DNA from: Streptomyces barkulensis
Lineage (GTDB): Bacteria > Actinomycetota > Actinomycetes > Streptomycetales > Streptomycetaceae
Assembly (NCBI RefSeq): GCF_002843305.1
Contig: NZ_PGSG01000071.1
Location: 1 to 45,281, forward strand
Length of the DNA stretch: 45,281 bases
Direction: 5' to 3'
Positions 36,481-44,063 of the stretch are shown here, in pieces (the first letter of the stretch is position 1; every line of letters begins with the position of its first letter). The translations under genes were made by a program, and so were the position numbers. Under the pieces are notes generated by a model. That model worked only from the letters and a program-made list of their open reading frames with translations. It made no database searches and was not told where the DNA came from.

Positions 36481-38324
36481 GCGCCGTCCCCCGCGACGCC
36501 TGGCGGGAGGCCGGGCGCAGACTCCTGACCAGGGCCGTCGAGGAGTTCGCCTACGAGGAGCTGCTCGTCCCCACACCCGATCCCGCCGCCTCCCCCGACA
36601 CGTACCGGCTGGACCTGGGCGGCGGGGTGTCCTGGACGTTCCGCGCCGCCCGCGGCTCCTTCGGCTCCTGGCGCCTGGTCCCCGGCACCCTGCGCCGCCG
36701 GCCCGCGCCCGGCGGCGGCACGGGAGAGGGGGTGGTGGAGGATGCGGGGCCGGAGCGGCTGCTGCTCGACGCCCGCGAAGTGCTGGGCTGGGACGGCCCC
36801 ACCACCGCCGAGGTGCTGCGCGAGCTGACCGCGACCCGCCTCGCCGAGGCCCACGTCATATCCCGCGACCTGCCCGCCGCCGAGCTGGCCGGCCTGGACC
36901 ACCTGGAGCTGGAATCCCACCAGGACGGCCACCCCTGCATGCTGCTCAACAAGGGCCGCCTGGGCTTCTCCGCCTCCGACGCCGCCGCCTACGCCCCCGA
37001 GGCGGCCGGCGAGGTGCGGCTGCGCTGGGCGGCCGTGCACACCACCCTGGCCTCGTATTCGGGGTATCCGGGCACACCGGGCCTGGACGCGGACGCGCTG
37101 CTGGAGCAGGAGCTGGACGCGGCCGTGCGCGAACGTTTCGCCGCCGCCCTCGCCGAGGCCTGCGCCCAAGGCCCTTACTCCCCGGGTGACTTCGTCTGGC
37201 TGCCGGTCCACCCCTTCCACTGGGACGAGGCCGTGGCCCCCCTCTTCGCCCCCTACCTCGCCGACGGCCGGATCGTCCCCCTCGGCGAGGGCCCGGACCG
37301 CTACCGGCCCCTGCAGTCGATCCGCACCCTCGCCAACCTCGACCGCCCCGGCCGCCGCAACGTCAAGGTGCCCCTGCTCATCCGCAACACCCTGGTGTGG
37401 CGCGGGCTGTCCACCGAACCGACCGAGGCCGCGCCCGACATCAGCGCCTGGCTGCACGCGGTACGCGAGGGCGACCCCTACCTCCGCGACGAGCTGCGCT
37501 TCCACCCCCTGGGCGAGGTGGCCTCCGTCGCCGTGCACCACCCGCTGTACGAGTCGGTGACCGACGCCCCCTACCGCTACCACGAGCTGCTGGGCGCGGT
37601 GTGGCGCGAACCGGTGACCGCCCTGCTGCGCGACGGCGAGAAGGCCCGCACGATGGCCGCCCTGCTCAAAACCGGCTCGGACGGCAGGGCGCTGGTCGCC
37701 GAACTGGTGGAACGTTCCGGCCTGCCCCCGCGCGCCTGGCTGGCCCGCTTCCTGGCCGCCCTGCTGCCGGGACTGCTGCACTGCCTGTACCGCCACGGCA
37801 TCGCCTTCTGCCCGCACGGCGAGAACACCGTGCTCCTCCACGACGCCCGCGAGGTGCCCGTCGGCATCGCGCTCAAGGACTTCGCCGAGGACGTCAACCT
37901 GCTCCCCGGCCGCCGCCCCGAGTACGCCGGGCTGCCGCCGCGCGCCGACGCCGTACTGCTGCGCTGGCCGGCGCACGAGCTGGCGCACTCGCTGCTGAGC
38001 GCCGTCTTCGCGGGCCACTTCCGCTTCCTGGCGCCCCTGGTGGAGGAGCATCTGGGCGTACCCGAGGCGGACTTCTGGTCCCTGGTGCGTACCGAGACCG
38101 TCCGCTACCACGCCCGCTTCCCCGAACTCGCCGACCGGTTCGAGGAGTTCGACCTGCTCACGCCGTCCTTCGACCGGGTCGCCCTCAACCGCGAGCAGTT
38201 GCTGGGCGGCGGCTTCCACGACCGCGCCGAACGCGACGAGGGCTTCGACGTCGTCCACGGCACCGTCCCCAACCCCCTGGCCGACGCGAAGCCCCTCACC
38301 GCACCCACCGAGGAGTCCAGGTGA
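36477..38324 (+). CDS. NIS siderophore synthetase (IucA/IucC family), second copy
   Basis: 615 residues. Motifs: GHPCMLLNKGRLGF (151-164), LPVHPFHW (242-249), SIRTL (281-285), NVKVPLLIRNTLVWRG, CPHGEN (445-450) and KDFAEDVNL (467-475). The HGEN and KDF pair is typical of type C enzymes such as DesD and AlcC, which join monoamide or monomer units and can macrocyclise. A different substrate from the first copy is likely. The GTG overlaps the hydroxylase stop by 4 nt. Having one A-like and one C-like synthetase implies at least two condensation steps. Confidence 0.93.
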   Translation: MSAVPRDAWREAGRRLLTRAVEEFAYEELLVPTPDPAASPDTYRLDLGGGVSWTFRAARGSFGSWRLVPGTLRRRPAPGGGTGEGVVEDAGPERLLLDAREVLGWDGPTTAEVLRELTATRLAEAHVISRDLPAAELAGLDHLELESHQDGHPCMLLNKGRLGFSASDAAAYAPEAAGEVRLRWAAVHTTLASYSGYPGTPGLDADALLEQELDAAVRERFAAALAEACAQGPYSPGDFVWLPVHPFHWDEAVAPLFAPYLADGRIVPLGEGPDRYRPLQSIRTLANLDRPGRRNVKVPLLIRNTLVWRGLSTEPTEAAPDISAWLHAVREGDPYLRDELRFHPLGEVASVAVHHPLYESVTDAPYRYHELLGAVWREPVTALLRDGEKARTMAALLKTGSDGRALVAELVERSGLPPRAWLARFLAALLPGLLHCLYRHGIAFCPHGENTVLLHDAREVPVGIALKDFAEDVNLLPGRRPEYAGLPPRADAVLLRWPAHELAHSLLSAVFAGHFRFLAPLVEEHLGVPEADFWSLVRTETVRYHARFPELADRFEEFDLLTPSFDRVALNREQLLGGGFHDRAERDEGFDVVHGTVPNPLADAKPLTAPTEESR

Positions 38325-39724
38325 CCGACCCGTACGAGCGGCTGCGCGCCGAGGCCGAGGCGGGGCGCGTGGAGGAGGTGGTCGTCGCCGTACCCGACCT
38401 CCAGGGGCGGCTGATGGGCAGCCGCCTGTCCGTGCCCTACTTCCTCCAGGAGGTCGCCCACGGCGGTTTCGGCGCCTGCGCCTACCTGCTCGCCACCGAC
38501 GTGGAGATGGACACCGGCTCCGGCTACGCCATCGACGCCTGGGACAGCGGCTTCGGCGACTTCGTCCTGCGCCCCGACCCGGCCACCCTGCGCACCGTCC
38601 TGCCCTGGGACGAGGGCACCGCCCTCGTACTGGCCGACGCGGTGTGGCCCGGCGGCCCCGGCGGCGAACACGGCCCCGAGCACGATCCCGGCCTCGACCC
38701 CGAGCCCGTCGCCGTCGCCCCCCGCCACGTCCTGCGCACCCAGCTCGACCGGCTGGCCGCCCGCGGCCTGACCGCGTACGCCGGCACCGAGCTGGAGTTC
38801 CTCGTCTTCACCGCCTCCTACCGCCAGGCCTGGGAGCGCCGCTACACCGGCCTGCGCCCCGCCGCCCGCTACAACACCGACTACTCCCTCCAGGGCCTGG
38901 AGGAGGTCGAGCCGGTCGCCCGCCGCATCCGCCGCGCGATGACGCGCGCCGGGCTGCGGATGGAGACCGCGCGCGGGGAGTGCCACCCGGGCCAGTACGA
39001 GATCGTCTTCCGCTACGACGAGGCGATGGCCACCTGCGACAACCACGTCCTGTTCAAGGACGGCGCCAAGCGGATGGCCGCCGCCGAGGGCGCCTCGCTC
39101 ACCTTCATGCCGAAGTTCGACGAGGGCGAGGGCAACTCCTGCCACGTCCACCTCTCCCTGCGCGGCGCCGACGGCACACCCGTGCTGGCCGACCCGTCCG
39201 CCGGCGACGGCATGTCGGAGCTGATGCGGCACTTCGTCGCCGGGCAGCTCGCCTGCCTGCCCGACCTGGCCCTGCTGATGGCGCCCAACGTCAACTCCTA
39301 CAAGCGCCTCCAGCCCGGCGCGTTCGCCCCGACGGGCGTCGCCTGGGGCCGCGACAACCGCACCTGCCCGATACGGGTGGTGGGCTCGGGGCCCTCCCTG
39401 CGCATCGAGCACCGCGTCCCCGGCGGCGACGCCAACCCGTACCTGGCCGTCGCCGCCGCCGTCGCCGCCGGGCTGTACGGCATCGACAACCGCCTCCCCC
39501 TGCCGCCGGAGCACACCGCCAACGCCCTGGCCGACCCGTCCGTCCCCCGTCTGCCCGCCACCCTCACCGAGGCCCTGCACCGCTGGGAGAACAGCGGCAT
39601 CGCGGCCGGACTCTTCGGCAAGGAGACCGTCGCCCACTACGCGCGGGCCGCCCGCGCCGAACTCTCCGCCTTCGAACGCGCGGTCACCGACTGGGAGCGC
39701 GTCCGCGGCTTCGAGCGGCTGTGA
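38321..39724 (+). CDS. Glutamine-synthetase-family amide ligase (siderophore operon)
   Basis: 467 residues of the glutamine synthetase fold, closer in appearance to gamma-glutamylpolyamine synthetases (PuuA/GlnA3) than to GlnA. Metal and nucleotide residues are kept: Glu157 and Glu159 in GTELEF, Glu220 and Glu227 in GECHPGQYE, His277 in SCHVH, and Arg361/Arg365 in RIEHR. The family forms an amide from glutamate and ammonia or an amine using ATP. Here it may ligate glutamate or another acid to a diamine, or recycle one. Last gene of the operon: GTG overlaps the previous stop and has AGGAG 5 nt upstream. An acidic insertion at 111-130 is unusual. Confidence 0.88.
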   Translation: MTDPYERLRAEAEAGRVEEVVVAVPDLQGRLMGSRLSVPYFLQEVAHGGFGACAYLLATDVEMDTGSGYAIDAWDSGFGDFVLRPDPATLRTVLPWDEGTALVLADAVWPGGPGGEHGPEHDPGLDPEPVAVAPRHVLRTQLDRLAARGLTAYAGTELEFLVFTASYRQAWERRYTGLRPAARYNTDYSLQGLEEVEPVARRIRRAMTRAGLRMETARGECHPGQYEIVFRYDEAMATCDNHVLFKDGAKRMAAAEGASLTFMPKFDEGEGNSCHVHLSLRGADGTPVLADPSAGDGMSELMRHFVAGQLACLPDLALLMAPNVNSYKRLQPGAFAPTGVAWGRDNRTCPIRVVGSGPSLRIEHRVPGGDANPYLAVAAAVAAGLYGIDNRLPLPPEHTANALADPSVPRLPATLTEALHRWENSGIAAGLFGKETVAHYARAARAELSAFERAVTDWERVRGFERL

Positions 39725-39820
39725 GCCGGCCTGTGCGTCCGCACACTGGAGGCATGACCGCCACCTACTCCCTCGCCGAGGCGCGCCGCGTCCTCCGCGC
39801 CGAACACGTCAGCCGGTAGC

Positions 39821-40063
39821 TCACGACCGGAGCCGGGCCCGCCAGGGGCGGGTGACGGTCCGGGTGTAGGCGCGGTGGGCGGGGTGGCGGGCGGCGTGGC
39901 GGAGCTGCCAGTCCATGACGGTGCCGAACTCCACGCCGGTGTGCGACGCGGCGCCGCACACGTCGCAGCTCATGCGGTACGTGGCCGGGGGCGCGTCGGG
40001 CGCGGTGTCCGGTTCGCCGGTCCAGCCTGCCGTGTCCGGCTCGGCGCGCAGGCGGCGGAACAT
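39821..40063 (-). CDS. Small DUF7848-like zinc-binding protein
   Basis: 80 residues with MSCDVCGAASHTGVEF followed by DWQLRHAARHPAHRAYTRT, the Cys-x2-Cys plus W-x(3-4)-H pattern of DUF7848-like small proteins common in Streptomyces; function unknown. ATG at 40063 overlaps the upstream TGA by one base (TGATG), so it is the last gene of a coupled three-gene operon with an anti-sigma-like ATPase. Confidence 0.7.
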   Translation of the reverse strand: MFRRLRAEPDTAGWTGEPDTAPDAPPATYRMSCDVCGAASHTGVEFGTVMDWQLRHAARHPAHRAYTRTVTRPWRARLRS

Positions 40064-40434
40064 CACGGGACGCCGCCTCCCGGCCCCTGTCCCGGCCCTC
40101 GCCCCGGCACGGGGTTCTGCGGCACGGGCCGCAGGGAGATCTCCCACAGGCACTCGGCGCCCGTGTGGCTGTAGACCACCGCCCGTCCGGCGCGCAGCAG
40201 CCGGTGGGTGCGGTCGGCCGCCACCTCGTGCCCCCAGGCCAGGAACCGGGCGGTGGCCCCGGGGTCGTCGGGGCCCAGACTCGCCGCGATCCGCACCGCG
40301 CGCTCCCCCGCCCACCACTGGACCTCCCCGGCGTGCGCCGAGAAGCAGTCCCCGAGGTGGAACATGTGCGGCCGGGGTGTGTGCAGGTAGGCGACGGCCT
40401 CGGCCCGGTACGCGGCGGGCCACCGGCCGCTCAT
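40063..40434 (-). CDS. Protein of unknown function in ATPase operon
   Basis: 123 residues (YRAEAVAYLHTPRPHMFHLG, WWAGERAVRIAASLGPDDPG, FLAWGHEVAADRTHRLL), ending in a Pro/Gly tail. No family recognised. Its ATG at 40434 overlaps the stop of the ATPase by 4 nt (ATGA) and its stop touches the next start, so all three are translationally coupled. In WhiJ-type loci a small partner often accompanies the ATPase, but I cannot assign this one. Confidence 0.7.
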   Translation of the reverse strand: MSGRWPAAYRAEAVAYLHTPRPHMFHLGDCFSAHAGEVQWWAGERAVRIAASLGPDDPGATARFLAWGHEVAADRTHRLLRAGRAVVYSHTGAECLWEISLRPVPQNPVPGRGPGQGPGGGVP

Positions 40435-40859
40435 CCGCCCTCCCCCGCAGGTGAGCCGAGCAGCACGGTGAACCACACCCACTTGCCGCCGGGCACGCAG
40501 GTGTAGCCGATGGCGTCGGCCGTCTCCCGCAGCAGCCACAGCCCGCGTCCGCGTTCGGCGTCCCAGTCCGGCACCTGTACGGCGGGGGCCCGGCGGGAGC
40601 GGTCGTACAGCCGGACCAGGGCCGTGCCCCGCCCCTGCCGCACCTCCAGCCTGCACCGCCGGTCGGCCACGTGCCGGCACACGTTCGACAGCAGCTCCGA
40701 GATCCCCAGCCGCGCCGTCTCCACCGCCGCCCGGTCCCCGCCCATCGCCCGCACCGCCGCCGCGACCTCGCGCCGCCACACCTCGATCTCCCGCGCCTCG
40801 ACGGTTATCTCCCAGGCGAAGCTGTGCCGTTCCTCAGCGACTCGTGCGGGGATGGCCAT
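40431..40859 (-). CDS. Anti-sigma-like HATPase (serine kinase domain)
   Basis: 142 residues of the GHKL ATPase fold found in anti-sigma factors such as RsbW and SpoIIAB. The N box is in ELLSNV (Glu55, Asn59), Asp86 in LYDRSRR is the G1-like position, and GRGLWLL (104-110) is the G2 box. Family members bind ATP and phosphorylate an anti-anti-sigma or hold a sigma factor; the partner is not present here. ATG 40859 has GGAGG 6 nt upstream. It begins a three-gene operon divergent from the WhiJ-like regulator, the usual Streptomyces arrangement. Confidence 0.87.
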   Translation of the reverse strand: MAIPARVAEERHSFAWEITVEAREIEVWRREVAAAVRAMGGDRAAVETARLGISELLSNVCRHVADRRCRLEVRQGRGTALVRLYDRSRRAPAVQVPDWDAERGRGLWLLRETADAIGYTCVPGGKWVWFTVLLGSPAGEGG

Positions 40860-41103
40860 GGGGAGCCTCCAGTGGCAGAAGGAACGTGCCTGTTCCGGCA
40901 CGCGGTTCGAACGATCCGTCGCATATCGGTTACGGAACGTCGTGGAATCCAGAGTGATCCACCATCTCGCTCAACCGCAAGCCAGTCATTCGCAAGTTTT
41001 CACTTATTCACCCTGCGAACCGTCGTTCTATTTCTCTTTCGCTCCGCGAAGCGAAGGAGTGCGGCACACTGAGCCCGACTTCATCCGAGACAGGGAGATG
41101 CTT

Positions 41104-41967
41104 GTGGGACGGCCGGTCACGACGGTCCGCCGGATGCGCCTGGGCATGGAACTGCGCCGTCTGCGGGAGCAAGCGCGCGTCTCGCAGAACGCCGCAGCGG
41201 AGGCCATCGACGGCAGCGACACCAAGATCAGCCGGGTCGAAGCAGGCAAGACCGGCCTGAACCGGCTGGAGTTGACCGCGCTGCTCGACCTCTACGGAGT
41301 CGCCGACGAGCGGTTCCGGTCCGGCCTGGTGGAACTCAACCGCACCAGCCGCCAACGCGGTTGGTGGCAGCAGCGCAGCGACATCCTGGCACCGAAACTC
41401 CAGGAGCTGATCGAGTTGGAGTCCACCGCGTCGCAGATCTTCGAGTACGAGGCCATCGTCATCCCCGGTCTGTTCCAGACCGAGGAGTACGCACAGGCCA
41501 TCATCAGCGGTTTCCCACCGCCGCACAGCGTGCCCGTCGAGCAGGCCGTCCAGATCCGCCTGGAACGGCAGAAGCTCATCGAGCGTGACGACGCGCCCCG
41601 CATCATCTGCGTACTCGACGAGGCGGTGTTGCACCGCCAGGTGGGAACACCGGAGGTGATGGCCGACCAACTGCGGAAACTCATCGCCATCAACAACCCA
41701 CCGCATCTGTCGATCCAGGTCATCCCGTACAGCGCAGGAGCACACGCGGGGGCGGACGGCAGCTTCCGGCTGTTCAGCTACCCGACCCCGGCCGATATGG
41801 ACATCTGCTTCCTGGAGCAGAAGGAGAGTAGGGTCTTCATCGAGGAAGAGGCCGGCCTGGAGCCCTACCGCACGGCGGCGGAACACCTCCGCACCCAGGC
41901 GTTGTCATCGCCCGACTCGATGAAGCTGATCGCCGGCCTCGCAGCGGAGTTCGACAGTAGAGGCTGA
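41104..41967 (+). CDS. WhiJ-like XRE regulator (HTH plus DUF5753)
   Basis: 287 residues. The HTH is at about 10-65 (LRRLREQARVSQNAAAEAID, KISRVEAGKTG). The remainder is DUF5753, with VIPGLFQTEEYA, ICVLDEAVLHRQVG and IQVIPYSAGAHAG. These regulators work in pairs with DUF397 proteins and affect development and antibiotic production in Streptomyces. GTG 41104 has GGGAG 6 nt upstream; the ATG at 41098 touches the purine run and is less likely. The DUF397 gene starts 5 bp after the stop. Confidence 0.93.
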   Translation: MGRPVTTVRRMRLGMELRRLREQARVSQNAAAEAIDGSDTKISRVEAGKTGLNRLELTALLDLYGVADERFRSGLVELNRTSRQRGWWQQRSDILAPKLQELIELESTASQIFEYEAIVIPGLFQTEEYAQAIISGFPPPHSVPVEQAVQIRLERQKLIERDDAPRIICVLDEAVLHRQVGTPEVMADQLRKLIAINNPPHLSIQVIPYSAGAHAGADGSFRLFSYPTPADMDICFLEQKESRVFIEEEAGLEPYRTAAEHLRTQALSSPDSMKLIAGLAAEFDSRG

Positions 41968-41972
41968 ACACC

Positions 41973-42185
41973 ATGCGACATGACCTGCCGATCGAGCGGT
42001 GGCGGAAGTCCAGTTACTCCAACGCACAGAGTGGCAACTGCGTGGAGGTGGCGGAGATACCCGGCGCCGCCGGCATCGCCGTACGCGACTCCAAGAACCT
42101 GAGCGTCCCCCCGGCCCGCGTCTCCCGCCCCGCCTGGGCGGCGTTCCTCTCGGCGGTGGCACAGAGCGCGCCTCCCACCGCGTGA
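41973..42185 (+). CDS. DUF397 protein, first copy
   Basis: 70 residues: LPIERWRKSSYSNAQSGNCVEVAE, then IAVRDSKNL and RVSRPAWAAFLSAV. This is the standard DUF397 partner of DUF5753 regulators, believed to bind and modulate the regulator. ATG at 41973, 5 bp behind the regulator's stop, with GAGG upstream. Nearly identical to the second copy at 42841. Confidence 0.93.
   Translation: MRHDLPIERWRKSSYSNAQSGNCVEVAEIPGAAGIAVRDSKNLSVPPARVSRPAWAAFLSAVAQSAPPTA
42033..42160 (+). repeat. 128-bp direct repeat inside DUF397 copy 1
   Basis: Identical to 42913-43040 except for two substitutions, both silent or conservative in effect. The flanking coding sequence is clearly more diverged, so the block looks recently duplicated or gene-converted. 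Confidence 0.9.
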
Positions 42186-42271
42186 AGGGCGGGATCGCCC
42201 TGGCGGGATCACCACAGCTCCGCACGCCATAGGTCCTACAGACCGCCGACCGACTGGGAGTTGAGGAAAGC

Positions 42272-42844
42272 GTGCTGTGGCCCAACGCCGTGAAGGCCGT
42301 CATGAAGACCGGCCCCGACCGCGAGGTCGTCTCGGTCTACCCGTACCGCTCGGCCTGCCCGTCGTCCGTCTGGCGCTCGCTGATCACGGACGCCCGCGAG
42401 GAGCTGACGTTCGCCGGATACACCAACTACTTCCTCTGGCTCGACCACCCGAACCTCGCCACCGTGCTCAGGAAGAAGGCCCGCGCCGGTGTCGCAGTGC
42501 GGTTCCTGCTGGGCGAGCCCGACTCAGAGACGACTCGGCGCCGCGAGACGGTGGAACAGACCGCACTGACCGTCTCCACCCGCATCCGCATCACACTGGA
42601 GCACTTGGAACGGCTCGGGGACACCGAGAACATCGAGGCCCGCTACAGCCGTCACGAGGGCCACATCAGCCTGTCGGTATTCCGATTCGACGACCAGATG
42701 CTCGTCACCCCCCACCTGTCCAACCTGGTCGGTCACGACTCGCCCATGCTCCATCTGCGGCGGCTGCAGGACGACGGCATGTTCGACCGTTTCGCCTCGC
42801 ATGTCGAGGCACTGTGGAAGGAAGGGGCTCTGATCAACGGATGA
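42272..42844 (+). CDS. Headless XRE regulator: PLD-like sensor domain without HTH
   Basis: 190 residues: SVYPYRSACPSSVWRSLITD, FAGYTNYFLWLDHP, VRFLLGEPDSE, SLSVFRFDDQML, SPMLHLRRLQDDGMFD. This matches the C-terminal phospholipase-D-like sensor domain of a large Streptomyces regulator family whose N-terminus is an HTH. The in-frame upstream bases (from about 42233) still read LQTADRLGVEES, the end of the HTH. The rest of the HTH is missing, so the gene is 5'-truncated. GTG 42272 has GAGGA upstream and could still be translated. It lacks the catalytic HKD residues of real phospholipase D. Confidence 0.75.
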   Translation: MLWPNAVKAVMKTGPDREVVSVYPYRSACPSSVWRSLITDAREELTFAGYTNYFLWLDHPNLATVLRKKARAGVAVRFLLGEPDSETTRRRETVEQTALTVSTRIRITLEHLERLGDTENIEARYSRHEGHISLSVFRFDDQMLVTPHLSNLVGHDSPMLHLRRLQDDGMFDRFASHVEALWKEGALING

Positions 42845-43065
42845 CTGGGGGCAGCGTTCGACACGACCTGCCGATCGAGCAGTGGCGGAAGTCCAGTCAC
42901 ACCGCCGGCGACGGCAACTGCGTGGAGGTGGCGGAGATACCCGGCGCCGCCGGTATCGCCGTACGCGACTCCAAGAACCTGGGCGTCCCCCCGGCCCGCG
43001 TCTCCCGCCCCGCCTGGGCGGCGTTCCTCTCGGCGGTGGCGCGGGGCACGGCTCCCACCGGCTAA
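42841..43065 (+). CDS. DUF397 protein, second copy
   Basis: 74 residues: RHDLPIEQWRKSSHTAGDGN, GIAVRDSKNLGVPPARV. The ATG overlaps the TGA of the headless regulator (ATGA). It probably served that regulator or arose by duplication of the first copy; the two share 128 bp with two differences. Confidence 0.92.
   Translation: MTGGSVRHDLPIEQWRKSSHTAGDGNCVEVAEIPGAAGIAVRDSKNLGVPPARVSRPAWAAFLSAVARGTAPTG
42913..43040 (+). repeat. 128-bp direct repeat inside DUF397 copy 2
   Basis: Partner of 42033-42160, 880 bp apart in the same orientation. Recombination between them would delete the headless regulator and one DUF397 gene. Confidence 0.9.
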
Positions 43066-43125
43066 AGGGCAAGCGAACCCCGGAAAGAGCACTGTCGGAG
43101 GCTCCGCGCGGCCCCGGAGGAGTCG

Positions 43126-43668
43126 TCACCACCGTCGGCGGACGGTCGCCTTGCCGCCGGTCACCAGGCTCGCCGGCGGAACGTCGTCGGCCACGACCGC
43201 GCCGGCGGCGACCACGGCGTCACGGCCGATGCTGACGCCGGGCAGGATCGTGGCACCGGCGCCGATCCACACGTTCTCCGCGACGTCGATGGGCGCACCG
43301 GTGAGGTACAACTTGCGCTCCCCGGGATCGACCGGGTGGCCGCTGGTGATGAACGTGGCCTTCGGGCCGATCATCACGCGCTCGCCGAGCCGGATGCCGG
43401 CGTAGTCCAGGAACGTGCAGTTCTGGTTGATGAACACGCGCTCGGCGAGGTCGAGGTTGAGGCCGTGGTCCGTGTAGAAGGGCGGGTAGATCGTGACTCT
43501 CGGCGGCAGCGGCTTGCCGAGGATCCGCTCGAACAGTTTCGCCTTGCCGGCCTCGTCCTCGAAAGGCAGGGCGTTGAGGCGGGAGGTGAGTTCGGTGACC
43601 CGCAGGACCCTCTCGGCCATGGCCTGGAACTCGGCGCTGTGGATGCGCATCAGACGATCGCTGGACAT
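43126..43668 (-). CDS. Hexapeptide-repeat acetyltransferase, maltose/galactoside type
   Basis: 180 residues with a left-handed beta-helix: hexapeptide repeats from INQNCTFLDYAGIRLGERVMIGP onward, catalytic His in TSGHPVDPGER, then NVWIGAGATILPGVSIGRDA. The N-terminal helices fit the Maa/LacA subgroup that transfers acetyl groups from acetyl-CoA to sugar hydroxyls. ATG at 43668 has GGAAGGGA 8 nt upstream. Monocistronic; natural substrate unknown. Confidence 0.92.
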   Translation of the reverse strand: MSSDRLMRIHSAEFQAMAERVLRVTELTSRLNALPFEDEAGKAKLFERILGKPLPPRVTIYPPFYTDHGLNLDLAERVFINQNCTFLDYAGIRLGERVMIGPKATFITSGHPVDPGERKLYLTGAPIDVAENVWIGAGATILPGVSIGRDAVVAAGAVVADDVPPASLVTGGKATVRRRW

Positions 43669-43719
43669 GTCACGGTCCCTTCCGGTGTGACGGCGGCCGG
43701 GATTCGCCGGGTGATCAAT

Positions 43720-43775
43720 AAGGTTCGCGCCACGGTCGGCTTACCGGCGTTCGACGTCCCACCGATCAGCACCAC
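43720..43775 (-). pseudogene. P-loop scrap of a kinase-like ATP-binding protein
   Basis: Reads VVLIGGTSNAGKPTVARTL, the Walker A region that starts a family of Streptomyces 2-phosphoglycerate-kinase-like proteins (usually GTSNAGKST). The similarity ends within 20 residues and the next frame is unrelated; Ser is replaced by Pro in the P-loop. A remnant 50 bp upstream of the acetyltransferase gene. Confidence 0.5.
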
Positions 43776-43924
43776 CCGCGCACCCCCGCATGCCGGTGAC
43801 CCTACTGACCGGCGGAATGCGGCACCCGTGCCCGCCGCCGGAGCGTCCGGGCGCCGCCGCACGTGCCGCGGCGCTCCGGCACCGGACCGGGTCCGTGCCC
43901 CGGCGCCCGCACGCGGCGGTGCCC

Positions 43925-43930
43925 TACGCT
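43925..43930 (+). promoter_or_regulatory. -10 element of a leaderless promoter
   Basis: TACGCT 7 nt before the ATG at 43938, with no Shine-Dalgarno between. Promoter of the gene cut by the IS element. Confidence 0.55.
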
Positions 43931-43937
43931 CTGGGCC

Positions 43938-43994
43938 ATGGCCGTTCGATGGGGGACGTTCGTCCTGTTCGCACTCGGTGTGGCGGGGCTGTGA
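43938..43994 (+). pseudogene. 5' stub of a membrane protein gene cut by an IS3 element
   Basis: ATG at 43938 preceded by TACGCT; the 18 codons (MAVRWGTFVLFALGVAGL) read as the first membrane helix of a protein. The TGA at 43992-43994 coincides with the apparent left end of the IS element, so the stop was created by the insertion. The rest of the gene should lie beyond the right end of the window. Confidence 0.55.
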
Positions 43995-44063
43995 GCTGTA
44001 CTGATCTTCGTGGAGTCCCTCAAGCCTGGGTTACGCTTCCAGGCGTAAGGAGAACCACGAGCA

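Noticed and set aside
29920..39724. Desferrioxamine (desABCD) cluster
   Set aside because: There are two synthetases, an additional fold-III decarboxylase and a ligase, and no DesC-type acyltransferase.
39754..39819. 21-codon ORF after the glutamine-synthetase-like gene
   Set aside because: The GGAGG lies only one base from the ATG and the peptide resembles nothing I know; could be the stub of a lost gene, but there is not enough to call it.
42272..42844. Active phospholipase D
   Set aside because: The PLD-like domain lacks the HxKxxxxD catalytic motifs; it fits the sensor domain of HTH regulators.
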